This document shows positions 51,373-63,200 of a stretch of DNA of 64,000 nt, piece after piece. Each line of letters begins with the position of its first letter. Position 1 is the stretch's first letter. The stretch comes from Brugia malayi (lineage: Eukaryota > Nematoda > Chromadorea > Rhabditida > Onchocercidae). The notes beneath the pieces are model-generated. The model made no database searches, was not told the DNA's origin, and saw nothing but the letters and a program-made list of their open reading frames with translations. The stretch spans positions 2,165,001-2,229,000 of the forward strand of contig NW_025062476.1 in assembly GCF_000002995.4 (NCBI RefSeq), written 5' to 3'. Made by a program: the position numbers and the translations under genes.

Positions 51373-52552
51373 CTATATGAACGATCTGCAGTGACCGATC
51401 AAACGTATTGATTTCGGTGATGATGGAGCTTTCTGAGTCTGCTGGCGCAACCGCTTACGTGAATCAACATTCATAAATGCTGCAAAAAAAAGGGTGGGAA
51501 AGTCAGTGAAATGCAAATCATGGCATTTTCATCTGGACGAAAACTATAATTCCAGCCGGACAGTAATATTCACAAACATACAAATATCAAGTTTCGATTA
51601 AAATCAGCTAATTTCACTTGAATGATTTTCTTGCAGGGAATGTTAGGAATTAAAAAAGACAAGAGCTAAACTAACAAACCATTCATTTAGCTCAATAATC
51701 TCCAGAACCGTCTACGATTTGCTCCGCAAATAAATATTTAACTTACATCCTCAGACCTAGTTCATTATTAGCTATTTCAAAAAATTAAAGAATGTAAGTA
51801 CCAACCGATTAGTTTTGTCTGCTTCTCAGCTATACGTTGTTCTTTGCATTTTGTTAGACTTGATGTAGCTGGAAGGACCGGTATTTCTGGACCTGAGCAA
51901 TCAGATGATACAGAAGTAGCCAGAGAATCCACATTACAGTTATTATTTTCGCCACTGCTACAGGGCACGCAATTCTCAGTTTCAGTTGGTGTACAGCGAC
52001 TGGATAAATAATAGGAACTGCGATAGAACTGAGGAACCTATAATAAATGAAAAATAAAACAGTAATTCTTATAAACTAAGTAAACAGTTTGTAAACTAAG
52101 TGCGCATTCTCGAAATTTATTTTAACACCAATGAAAGCTTGCACAAATGGACGACAACTTAAACTACAGATCAAATTTAATTAAATCTAATTTTAAGCGA
52201 TATACTGCAATACTAAGAGTGATATCGAAGCATACTGCAGATAAAAATACATGAAGACCTGAAATGCACAACTTACTGATTCGGCCGGAACAGGAGTGAA
52301 TTCCCATTCGGTGGTGATTGCTGATGCACATGGATTTTCATGACCGAACAGAAAACCCCATCTCCGATGCTGCTCGCGTCGAATTTCGCTTAATTCCTTC
52401 GTTAGCCACTGATCAACATTTTGCGGATCCGGACGTCCAAACAGACACCGTCGAGCACTACGCTTCAGCAATTTTACAGGTCCCATTTTATGAGGAACAG
52501 TAACAGCTGCAGTAGCATTCACCGGTGTTGATAGAAAAACTGAATCTTCCAT
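51373..52552 (-). CDS. cki: Cyclin-dependent kinase inhibitor, Kip/p27 family (CKI), upstream copy, 3 exons, 204 aa
   Basis: Paralogue of the CKI encoded at 43.2-40.2 kb. Exons 52552-52277, 52037-51806, 51479-51373; phases 0 and 1 agree and the last exon ends in TAG. The start chosen is the Met opening MEDSVFLSTP; the frame is open further upstream but without a Kip-like sequence. CDI domain about residues 31-100: RCLFG (35-39, cyclin-binding RxLFG), helix (QNVDQWLTKELSEIRRE), RRWGFLFG (CDK contact), VPQFYR (93-98). The C-terminal half is Ser/Thr/Cys-rich and has a basic segment DSRKRLRQQTQK (candidate nuclear signal) and the end IRLIGHCRSFI. The three-exon layout, compared with six in the other copy, and the low identity outside the CDI domain imply an old duplication. 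Confidence 0.9.
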
Positions 52553-53396
52553 TGAATTTGCCAAATAATCGAGAATGGCGAGAAAATTAGGAGTTATAAT
52601 AAGCGATAAACGACTTTTCAGCTTCTTTATTTCTGATCTTGTTCCAGAAGTACAGGAATGATTAATAAACTGAAAATCATATTTGATATAAGTGAACTGC
52701 ATAGAGACAGACATAACTTCGTACGCAATAAGTAACCAAAACAAAACAAGAATTAAATCGTTTAAGTATGTTTCAAAAAGTTCAACATGAATTTAATTCC
52801 ACAATGCATGATAATTTCATTCCATCCATGTAAAGAACAACCAATTTTTGCTTTAAAACAATTTTTTTTTTTTTAGTAAAAATGAAGCGATAAAGAGAGT
52901 TTAAAAATTTCCGAATTATTTAATTTCTAAGAAATTGTGCGCTCGTGTAATTCAAGTATCAGTCATTCGTCCTATCGTCTTTTTCAAGAAAATGAACCTA
53001 ATAAATCGAGATAGCCAAGAAAATATGACAGATGTGAACAGCTTGGAAAATTAAGCAATCAGAAAGCTGTGTAAAGCAGTAAATCAAGCATGACTGGGAA
53101 GAGATTATAATATTGAAGCCATATGGCCTCAGATAATAAGGACGTAAAGAGATGGCCGGGTAAGGATTAGGACAAGGAATGACACTTTAGTGGAGGACAG
53201 AGGAGAAAAGGAGCATGGAAACTGACTTAATACTAGCTTGAAAAGCATTCATTTCCCTTTCCATTTCAATGACATAACCATAATTCAAGCATTAATGGTC
53301 CCATTATCAATAGAACAATTTATCCAAATATTTATTTGCAAACATAAATCATTTAAATGACATTCAATGAGAAAAATACTTACTTTAAGTAACATA

Positions 53397-53423
53397 GTAG
53401 TAGTAGTAGTAGTAGTAGTAGTA
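53397..53423. repeat. (TAG)n triplet microsatellite
   Basis: Nine TAG units in a row, about 850 bases upstream of the CKI gene at 52552. Confidence 0.9.
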
Positions 53424-55321
53424 ACAAAAGTTACTACATTCTATTGAAACAGATGTAAGAGTAAGAAGTCTCAAGGAAATGATCCTTTTAACCTATGCTG
53501 AACTTCATGCAAAAAAGCGATAGATTATCTTTAAGCAATAGCAAATAGTGTTCTGGTCATTATGACGGTCAGTTGTTAAAGCAAATGACTATATTAGTAT
53601 CAGTGATAAAAAATAAAGTGCAAAAAGAGAGAGTGGAAGACAATGAGCTATCGTCCAGTTGTCCAACAATCTGAACATTTCAGGAAAAAGATTAATTTAT
53701 AGGGTTGTTAAGAGAGGAGGAGGCTGAAGTTCCCTATAGTTCATATTGATGGACAACATCGTCCGATTATTGTAAAAGGAGAGGAGGAATGAAGAATGAA
53801 ATAAAAAAAAAAAAAAGAGGAGAACACGGGTCATCTTATTTGCGAAACCCGATAAGAGTTCTCTTTCCTAATTGTCGCGGTATCACTGATTTAATTAGAA
53901 TAAACAGAATACAATCCAGTGATACAGAACGTATAGTGTACATTTTTGCAATACGTTAATAGAACTTTTGAATGATTAAAATTGAAATTTAGGAGTACAC
54001 GAAATGCCTAACTACAATTTTGCTTATGATTTAAAGCCCATAAAGCAAGCCAGTAAAAATAAAAAGAAATCAATAAACTTTCGAGAGTAATTTCGAGAGA
54101 GTTCACAATCAATAACTGCTAGAAAATGAATGGACGAAAATTTGCATGTAGATTCCATTAACTTCATTTGAACGTTTCCAAACAATCAAATCAAAACTTT
54201 AAAAAAAAAATTTACATAACATGAGTCATGAATAAGTTAATTGTGTGGAAAAGTAAGGTGAACGAGATAAGATAAAACATTAGTCAGCATTAATCACAGG
54301 TGAGATGCACAGGTGGTCTTAAAGAGTGATATTCCATACAGATAGATACACAGTCGAGCAGGTTTGCATTGATAGAACATGAAATTGCGGCAGCTCAATT
54401 TAACTGATTAATCAATCGATGATGTTAACAGTACTGATTGTGACGATGACAGTGATAATGATAGAGGTAGTGAGTGAAAGAGACAGTGGGAAGTGACAGA
54501 TACCGGTCGTTAACAGTAACAAAGGTTGCAGCAATGTATGTGTCAGCATATGTGGTCATTACACAGGTAATGTAAGCAAAGAAGGGCAATCAGATAAGGG
54601 TCATCGGGGTCAAGTGGACAGTTGACCAACACAGCGACGCACTCACTCACTATGCCGACTGGCTGCTTTCCCGCACTCAGCAATGCACTCCTTCCTGATG
54701 GAACACACAACGACGCACCACCCCCTTCTTCATAGCACCTCCCTTTCCTTTTGCTCCCTATTCTCTCTCTTCATCCATCTTCTCCATCTCACACGTCATC
54801 TCTCTTCCACTAACGAACTGCCATCTCTTCAAAGATGCCCTCCTTCTCCTCTCCACCCCTTCATCTCTTCATCTCTTCTCAATCACAACATCTATTACTT
54901 TCAACTTCATTCACAGAAAGCACTCACGTAAAAATGTAGTCGTCTGCATTCTCTCCAATTTCAGTCCTATTTTCACTGCACATAAAGAAAGAGAAAAGTT
55001 GGCACATAACCAAGAGAACGTGAAGCGCAAATGTGCAAGCTACCACCGCCCTTATCAGTACTGTGCACATTGTGTGATGTCCACTTGTAATCAGTAATGT
55101 AGCATCACGAGCACTCGTTTTTATTTGACTATTACTGATAAGTGAACGATGGTGATAATAAGAGATCAATCAGTGATATGCTGGATCACGGGAAATTTAA
55201 CTACTGTTGATAACAACTGATAACTCTTAGCAGCTAATATATGGCTATTTTGAGATGAATGGTGCAGCAGATGCAATATGTGATAGCTGTCACAGAAATG
55301 GAGAAATAACATTATGAACTG

Positions 55322-55388
55322 TTCGTGTGATGAATTATGATCGATGGATTATGATCGATGGATTGTGATCGATGGATTGTGATCGGGA
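55322..55388. repeat. Short tandem repeat GATGGATTRTGATC
   Basis: About three copies of the 16-bp unit GATGGATTGTGATCGA followed by a T run of 17. Confidence 0.8.
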
Positions 55389-55806
55389 GTTTTTTTTTTT
55401 TTTTTTTGATAGGGAATTCCCAGAGGTTTGTTTAAGGAAGCACGAATGGACAACTGCCAAAAGAGCGCAACGAAGTGATATGAAGCTGCCAAAAGGAAAG
55501 AAGAAGAAAGGATGGCTGGTACTGAAGAAGCATGGTGATATGACAGGTAGAAAGATGTGATCTCGTTAAGGTGGTCGAGACAGAACGAAAGATCGAGAAG
55601 ACTGTAGTAGGTACAGCTAGCTGCTATCATATCTTCAGTTGACATGTACTCAATTTGAGAATGCTCATGTGTCATCTTATCGTTCTCCACTCTTTGACAA
55701 CTATCATTTTAAACAATAACATTGTCACTGTTGTCAACTCTCCAAAAAACACACAGTTTTTTCTTCTGAAGAAAAAGATAGAATTGTTTTTTTCTGTGTA
55801 GGTAGA

Positions 55807-55910
55807 CGCGCGCGCGCGCAAAAAGTACAGTTGATGAGAACAGTCGAACAGATAAACAGACAGACGGACGGACGGACGGACGGACGGATGGATGGATGGA
55901 TGGATGGAGG
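55807..55910. repeat. Compound microsatellite: (CG)6, then (GGAC)n, then (GGAT)n
   Basis: An alternating CG run (55807-55819), rare in this AT-rich DNA and able to adopt Z-form, is followed 40 bases later by five to six GGAC/CGGA units and about five GGAT units. The switch of GGAC to GGAT fits C-to-T decay of a longer GGAC array. Confidence 0.9.
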
Positions 55911-56828
55911 TTGTTTGCTAAGTGAAAAAGAAGGGGAAATATTGGATGGTAGCAGCTTTTTGTGCTTCTTCTTTCCTTGCCGTATGTACTTTGTTTGGGT
56001 AAAAGTTACTGTCAAACGAAGTTGTTTATAAGAGAAGAAGCATTATTTTGCATGCATAAAAAGGCATCTATTGTTTGGGATATGCTATGAAATGTGGGTG
56101 TGGGTAAGAGTATGGGTAAGGGTAAGTGTAAGTGTAAGAATGACGGGTGAATAAAGAATGAAGGGGTTAGTTGTTTACAGCTATTCGATGATCTATCCAT
56201 GTGGGCTCGCTGCTCCATCAAGGAACTTGTTCCTCCCTCACCAGTTTTGGCGCCACATCAGTCTCTTCAATATTTCAAAGGGAAACAAATTTCATTGTTC
56301 CATCATAGGACAAATGCATAAAGTTCCAGGGAGCATTCATTACTTAATAGGGTGGCATTAGAAATTATCAATCCGGAATGGAAAAACAGAATACTGGAAA
56401 TGAAAATTACTGAAAGAATATCTGGCATACATGGAAATGGAATTTAAATTAGTAAATATTATCTTTTAGAAGTATATGTTGTAGTAGAACTTTCTTCATT
56501 TAATGAATACCTTATATCACTTCTAATATAGTTTCTTAACAAATATTAAAAGTAATATCTAAAATGATAGGATTGAATCTGTTTACTGGGAAGATTTAAT
56601 AAAAGTTATTTCAGGGATAAAAGTTTCATTCAAGTTCTAAATTCTCTACAGTACGAAACAGTATGATAATACGATATGATATGATATGATAAACAAGGAA
56701 GGCAAATATATGTCCAATTGCGCACACGTTGAAATAAGACATAATGCAAATAGTTCTGGTGATTTTTTTCCTTGTTCTTTTCTTTCACTAATTTCATTTA
56801 ACACAATTGACATCAATTGTTTTTGTTT

Positions 56829-56891
56829 GTATATATATACATATGTATGTGTCTGTATGTGCACGTATGTATGTATGTGTATGTATGTATG

Positions 56892-56922
<31 letters not shown>

Positions 56923-56936
56923 GTGTGTGTGTGTGA
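56829..56936. repeat. (GTAT)n/(GT)n microsatellite
   Basis: TA, GTAT and finally GT repeats in a row, closed by GTGTGTGTGTGTG. Tyr/Ile/His and Tyr/Val/Cys frames across it are artefacts. Confidence 0.95.
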
Positions 56937-57209
56937 CACAAATATAGAATGTTATAGATCGAATTCAACCTGCCACCTTTCGGCCTTTTTCTCCTAATTG
57001 TTTCCTACTTAATTAAATTTAATTTAGTTCAGTTCAATTCATTTTACTATTTAATGGCATTTTGTAAACGACTCTTTTGCTTAGATAACAGGCAAACAAA
57101 TAAGGAATCACATTTTATCTCTCATATAATAAAAAGCTTAAGCGATGAATGAATTTATTTATTTATTTAATGATATTTGAATTTATTTTGTTTGCACAAT
57201 TTAATATTT

Positions 57210-57236
57210 AATTTTGGTCATTGTTTGACCAAAATT
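57210..57236. repeat. Perfect inverted repeat, 11-bp arms
   Basis: AATTTTGGTCA, a 5-base loop, then TGACCAAAATT. The arms pair perfectly and could form a hairpin. The GGTCA and TGACC words are also nuclear-receptor half-sites in inverted arrangement. Confidence 0.85.
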
Positions 57237-57256
57237 ATAAATTTTATATATAATAT

Positions 57257-57270
57257 TGACCACCTGGTCA
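57257..57270. repeat. Palindrome TGACCA-CC-TGGTCA
   Basis: Perfect 6-bp arms around two bases, 21 bases after the inverted repeat at 57210-57236 and using the same TGACC/GGTCA words. Another TGACCT follows at 57306. Confidence 0.85.
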
Positions 57271-60200
57271 TGTCCTTTTATATTTTTATATAGACAGCAT
57301 GTATATGACCTCCAATTTAATAACAATCCTTAATGATTGTTGTATATTCAGGAAATCGGAAACACTTTGACAAAAAAAAACGGAAAATCAATTCGAAAAA
57401 AGTGTCGAGCGGTGTTTTTTTCAATGATAGTCGATCAAACTATTCAAAATCTAATGTGATAAGGTGATAAGGAATTGCATTATACATAGAGATAGTAGAT
57501 AAAAGACATTAAAACATAACACTGTTAAAATTTGAGCATTTCTTTTCAAATTCATGGATAATATATGATTGTGATAATTTATGGATTAGGTATAATATCA
57601 AAAATTTAGCTAAAAATATTTTAAAAAATTTTGTATTTTAAATTGATTGATATCGTCGTTGAATATCGAATGTTTAATTAATTTGAAGGAAAATTTGGCA
57701 CACAGAAACGATGTTCGAATTTAGATACTTTAGAAATGAAATTTCTCTAAAACAACAATGCAGGCCTATTTGCGCTTGCATAATACCACACAAATCAAAT
57801 TAGGTCATGGTCAACTACAACTACTACTTTTTCTTATTTTGTTATGCGAAATTTTTGAATGAATTTTCAAACAATAATTAATACTGGAAAGTGATAAGTG
57901 TAAAATCCAGATCTGGTCAAGGGAACAGAATGATGATGCAATGGTCATTCTAATTTTTATAGCTTATTTATGGCTTATTATTAATCTATTTACGATACTA
58001 AGAAATTAATGTAACAAATTTTCCAATGATCATCAAGTTATACAGAGACTGTTGCGCAATATCTACAAAATTGACATTTTAGATTTTTAATAGCTAGACG
58101 ACATCTTTATCACAGTTCAACTTTAATTGATAATCTATTATCGATTTTGGAGAGGAAATTTAAACAAAATAATGTTTATGTTATATTGAACAGTATCAGT
58201 GTGTAATTTCAGTAAAATAGTAAACTTAAACTTGAAAAATTTTTTCCTAAAAATATTAAAATTTCTTTGACTCAAAAAAATTTCATTTCAAAAAAGATTC
58301 GTCAAATGCTGTGTGAACTATTTGCTTTTGTAACGTGAACTTATTTATTACCTGTAATGCAACCTGTTTTGAAACAAATGATTAACTTTAATATATTTCG
58401 CTTTTTTTTTTTTTTTGTAACAACACTTCTATTATAAGAAGATTATTACAAGAAGATCCTCACCATGCTTGAAAAACTGTTAATGTTTCAGAAAAATATT
58501 GCACATCAAATTGCATTTCTCAAACAATGATTTCGAAGTATGAGAATGAAAGATGAAATTAAATCTCGATCTCGAAATAAGTGCTGCTGCAGCTGCTAAA
58601 CGAAAATTACATGAATTATGGGAAAACATTAGAAGTTTTACGCTCGATCATCTTTTCGCTTAATTAAAAATTGAAAGTAATGAGTGAGCATCTGAAGAAG
58701 TATGGTTGAACAGATTAGCGCCAAACCTGTAAAAACGATGTGTACAACTTTTTCTAGGCCATGGTCACTGCAATTTCAAACATCTGTTATGTAAATTACA
58801 GTTCACTAATAATTATCAGGTGTATCAGCTTGGCGCCACCTTTCCTTACCCCTTCCCTGTTCCCCTCCCTTTCCCCGAAAAATATAGGAAAGAGATATAT
58901 GTATGGGAGATGTGGAGTGGGGTTTGAAAAGATTGTCAAGAAGGGCGGTAAAAGAAGCAAAGCGCCCGAGATGCAAGGCCATCTCTCATTATCATTTCTA
59001 CATTTAATACAACAAAATACGTCGAGAGTTAATAAATTATAAGAAATGGAGAAGTGCGCTGATAGCCCGCCAAACTAGTCAAATGACATTTTGAAAATCG
59101 AAAATCGAGAATGACCTTGTTCGTTTTTTGTTTTACTACAAGGCTATTCTCGCCTTTTGCCCTTAGGCAAAAGTTATCATTTCAAGTTTTTGTCATGTTT
59201 GGAAACCTTCTACAGTTTCTTTGAAGATTGAGAAATTAATTTGAATTGATTGAAATAGAAAACGGTAATTAGAGTTGAAATCATTGGGATATAATTGTTG
59301 AAAAAAATAGCGCCACGGAGCAATAGAAATCCTTTAAATTCGGTTACAAAAAAAAAAGAAATCAGAAATCTGTCAACAATTGTTGTGACATTAAAGTAAT
59401 ACTCTCGCATAAATATTTTAGGAGAAATTATCATTTTGGGAAATTATTTTTATTTTGGGAAAACTTTGCTCAATTATAATTTTTATTTTGATATGACAAA
59501 GAGTAGATTTTACTATTAGAAAGAATTTTTGCAAAATGGATTTGAAAAGAATTTTAGAGTTGAAATGTTCTACAATAGAAATTTTGTAAGCAATTGAAGT
59601 AGGAAAGAAATAAGCGGAAAAAAGTTAAATAGTTGCAATTGTCTTAGAGAGGCGCTTTTGGTCAGCAAACGAAACTTATCACTCTTTTATTAATTACTTA
59701 GTACTTACTTAGTAATACTGTCCACTCTCTATTAATTTGCTTTTAATTATTCATTTATAATTTTCTGTTTTCTCAAATAATCTATGTTCTATTTCTTTTT
59801 TTAGTTACTTTATTCAAAATGTTTTATACTAATTTTAATTCACTACAACTGTCCATTCTCATACTTTCAATATAATAAAGTTATGCCCTTTTTTAGTATA
59901 TAAAATGATCTTTTATTTGTTTTTTATAACTTTTACTTTTTCTGAGAATTTTATTATTTTTAAATCTATTCAAAAATCTTTCAGTCTTCTATCTCTTCTA
60001 TATAATTATAAGAAATCTTTGAGGTCATTCATTTTCTTTTCATTTTCTATTTGTTCATTTTGATTGTTGCCGATTAATAAATAATAATATTTCTAAAATA
60101 AATCAAAGTTTGAAAAAAAAAAAAAAAAAAAAGTAAAAAATAGTTCTTCTCATTGTTTCCACTTTTGACAATTGAAGCATAAATCTCGAAAAGTTTTAAG

Positions 60201-63200
60201 CTTACACATACACACTTAAACAAATGCAAAAAAAAAAAAAAAAGAAGAAAAGAATAAAGCGGTGCTTTCTTCAATGTTTTAAAATTTGAAGCTATTGTTT
60301 GAATGACAAAGCAATTGCTTTTAAATTGAGAAAGTTGTTGTTGTTGTCTAATCGTATCAATCATTTCATTGTAAACCGCATTTAAACGTAGTAAAATAGA
60401 CATAATAAAATTTATGCTTTTTTTTTTTTTTTTTTTTTTTGTCGAAATTGAAAGGAACAAAATAGAATTAAATTTTAAATCATCGCTTTGAATTTCAATC
60501 CCGCATTTTGTATTCTTTTAATTTATTACTTTTTAACAATTGACAAATTAATTTGTAATCCAAATTGTTTCGCCGCTTTTTTATTTTTATCAATCACTAA
60601 AGACAATTTCTTTCACTCAACGATCTTTTCGCGGTAATAGTAACAATAATCATCGGATATTTTTTGATCATTTATTGATGCATATTTTATGAAAAGAAAA
60701 CAAAAAAAAAAAAAAAACAAAACTGTATTTTTACTTTTGAACTAAATTATTGCATTTAATTCTAACCGTTGAAATATTCGAGATTGTTTAGCATTGATTT
60801 ATTTGATATCTTATCTTATCATAGTTTCATGCATATAAGTTCTAAGCATAATTACATCAGATTCTTATTTAAAAAAAAAAAAAAAAAAAAGCAACAATTT
60901 AAAAGTAATGAAAATAAAGTATATACAATGGAAAAGTTGAAATAACTTTGAAAAGTTTTTGATACAGAATCAAAAATAATTTCTAGTTCAGAAGGTCAAG
61001 TGTCGCATTTTAGAAATGATTGTAATTAGAGGGTTTGTCAACTATGATGGTAATTCCTTTTTGGACATTCGTATTTGCTGTGAAGCATATCAATCATTAA
61101 AGTGTTCTTTCTCCTGTCCGATCGAACCGGAGGACATTCCTGATCTTTTTACTGATCCATTTCTTCATCCCTCATCCCTCTCTTTTCTCTTGAAAGAAAC
61201 TTGACAGGAATGAATGCATGTTTGATAGAATGTAAATTTTTTGTTTTATCATTTGAAATTTAAATAAATCAATCGAAAAGAAATAATCTAAAAGTGATAC
61301 TAAATGTATCAATTTTAATTAAATTTATTTTCTTAATCAGTAGAACTCAGTAATCACTAAGTTTACTAAGTTTATTTGCTAAAGCCATTTATTAACTAAA
61401 AGTTTCTAATTAAAATGGATAGTTTGTTGAAGTTGCATCAGATGATAATCAGGCAAGTTCGGAATCAATTTCAAATTGGCAATAAATTTTTATTTGTTCA
61501 TTTTAAAAACAACAAATCAATTTGAAGCTTCTTTCTACTTCTTATGCTAAAATATATTTGATAAGCAAGCACTAATCATATCACAGTTTAATTTAATCTT
61601 TCTTTATCTATCTAATTACGATTGTTTTATTTAATTAATTATTTAACGATTGATCTTATTATAATAAGCAATTTACATAAATCAATTATTTCAATTACAA
61701 AAAATATCTCAGTTATTTTACTTATAAAAAAATATCTCAAAATTTTTCATAACGTTAGCTAAAAATTTACACATTATTTGTTATCTTAAAAGCGCATCTT
61801 ATCATTCTGTGTTGTAAAGTTTGCAGTAATGTACTGTGTAAAGTTTAGCTAAATAATTTCAGTCAGTTGGTAAAAGCCATTGATTATCACACCATCTATT
61901 TTTAAATATATCTTTTAGATTATTTAAAAAAAAAAAAAAAAAAAAAAAAAGATTCTATACTATTAGCGCCTTCTAGTCGCACAATCATTTTATTGGCGCC
62001 TTGTTTTGCTTTAGGCGTCATTGATCCGATAATGGATATTGTATAATTTATTTAACAAAACATATCAAATTAGTTAGAGGCGCCAATAAGCTTTCACAAG
62101 TTTGCATAAAAAAAAAAAAAAAAAAGTGAAAATTTTGGTTTAAAAAAGAAAAGAAAAAACTTTACGAAACTAATTACTTCACTTTTAATTTTTTGCAATT
62201 TATAATTTATAAATGTTTAAATTTTCGCTTAATGTATATTTTTATTTCCAAACTGCTTGAAAATGGAATAAACTAAAAATTACTAAATGTATTGATGAAA
62301 GCAAAATTTAAATTTGCTAATGTTTAACAACACTGACAGTTTGAATGAGAAGTGAAAAATAATTAAACAAAATAGTTTAACACTATGCATAAGCTTATTT
62401 TACAAATCAAATTTCATTTTGAGTCAATTTTAAAAAAAAAAAAAAAAAAAAGAAAATTACACTGAATAATTAATCTTTAGTCAAAAATTTTTTTTTTTTT
62501 TTTACAGATTTCAAGAATAACAATTTTTTAGGGATTGGTATAAAACAACAACAACAACAACAAAAAAAAAAAAAAAGACTTTTTAAATTTTGCAAAAAAT
62601 TCTTAAAAAAATTGTAAAAAAAAAAAAAAAAAAAGATTTTATTTCAAATTTTAATGTCATTGTGATATTTGCAAAAAATGAAACCAACTGAGTAATATTT
62701 GAAATATTAAAAAAGAAAAAATTAAAGTATTACTGTAATTTTTCATCACATATTGAAATATCGTAAGATGATTGGAACAAACATGTTTTAGAAAGATTTT
62801 TGTACACAAAAAATGGAGGTACCATCATCATTCACATCTTATATCAATTCTCGAAATCTTTACTAAAGCATTCAGTTTTCGGGAAAAGTTGAAAAGAAAA
62901 AAACGATAGTAGAAGATAGTAAGAGTTGGATGATCATCTTATATGAATGTGAAAGCATACGGTCGGCCACAATAAATAGATTCGTATCGTTGCATATCTT
63001 GATTAAAATTCTTGTTTTTCAATTTTTAAAACATATCGATGACATTCTCGAACAGCGATTTGTCAAGGTCAGAATACTGTCCATCTTTTTCAACATTTTA
63101 GTTTTCTCTTTCTTCCGAATGTTTTAGACAAATATCATTTTGGTCCTTTTTTCTTTTTTTTTTTTTATTTCTATGATACTTAAAAATGTATATTTAAGCT

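Noticed and set aside
56096..56140. GGGTAAG/TGTAAG repeats resembling a telomere
   Set aside because: Nematode telomeres are TTAGGC repeats; this is a short degenerate internal run in unique sequence.
58761..59042. 93-residue plus-strand frame at 58.8-59.0 kb with Lys/Arg-rich end
   Set aside because: The sequence is a pyrimidine-rich then purine-rich tract; no splice or homology support.
61016..61204. 62-residue plus-strand frame with four clustered Cys
   Set aside because: No signal peptide and no joining exon; the cysteines alone are not enough.
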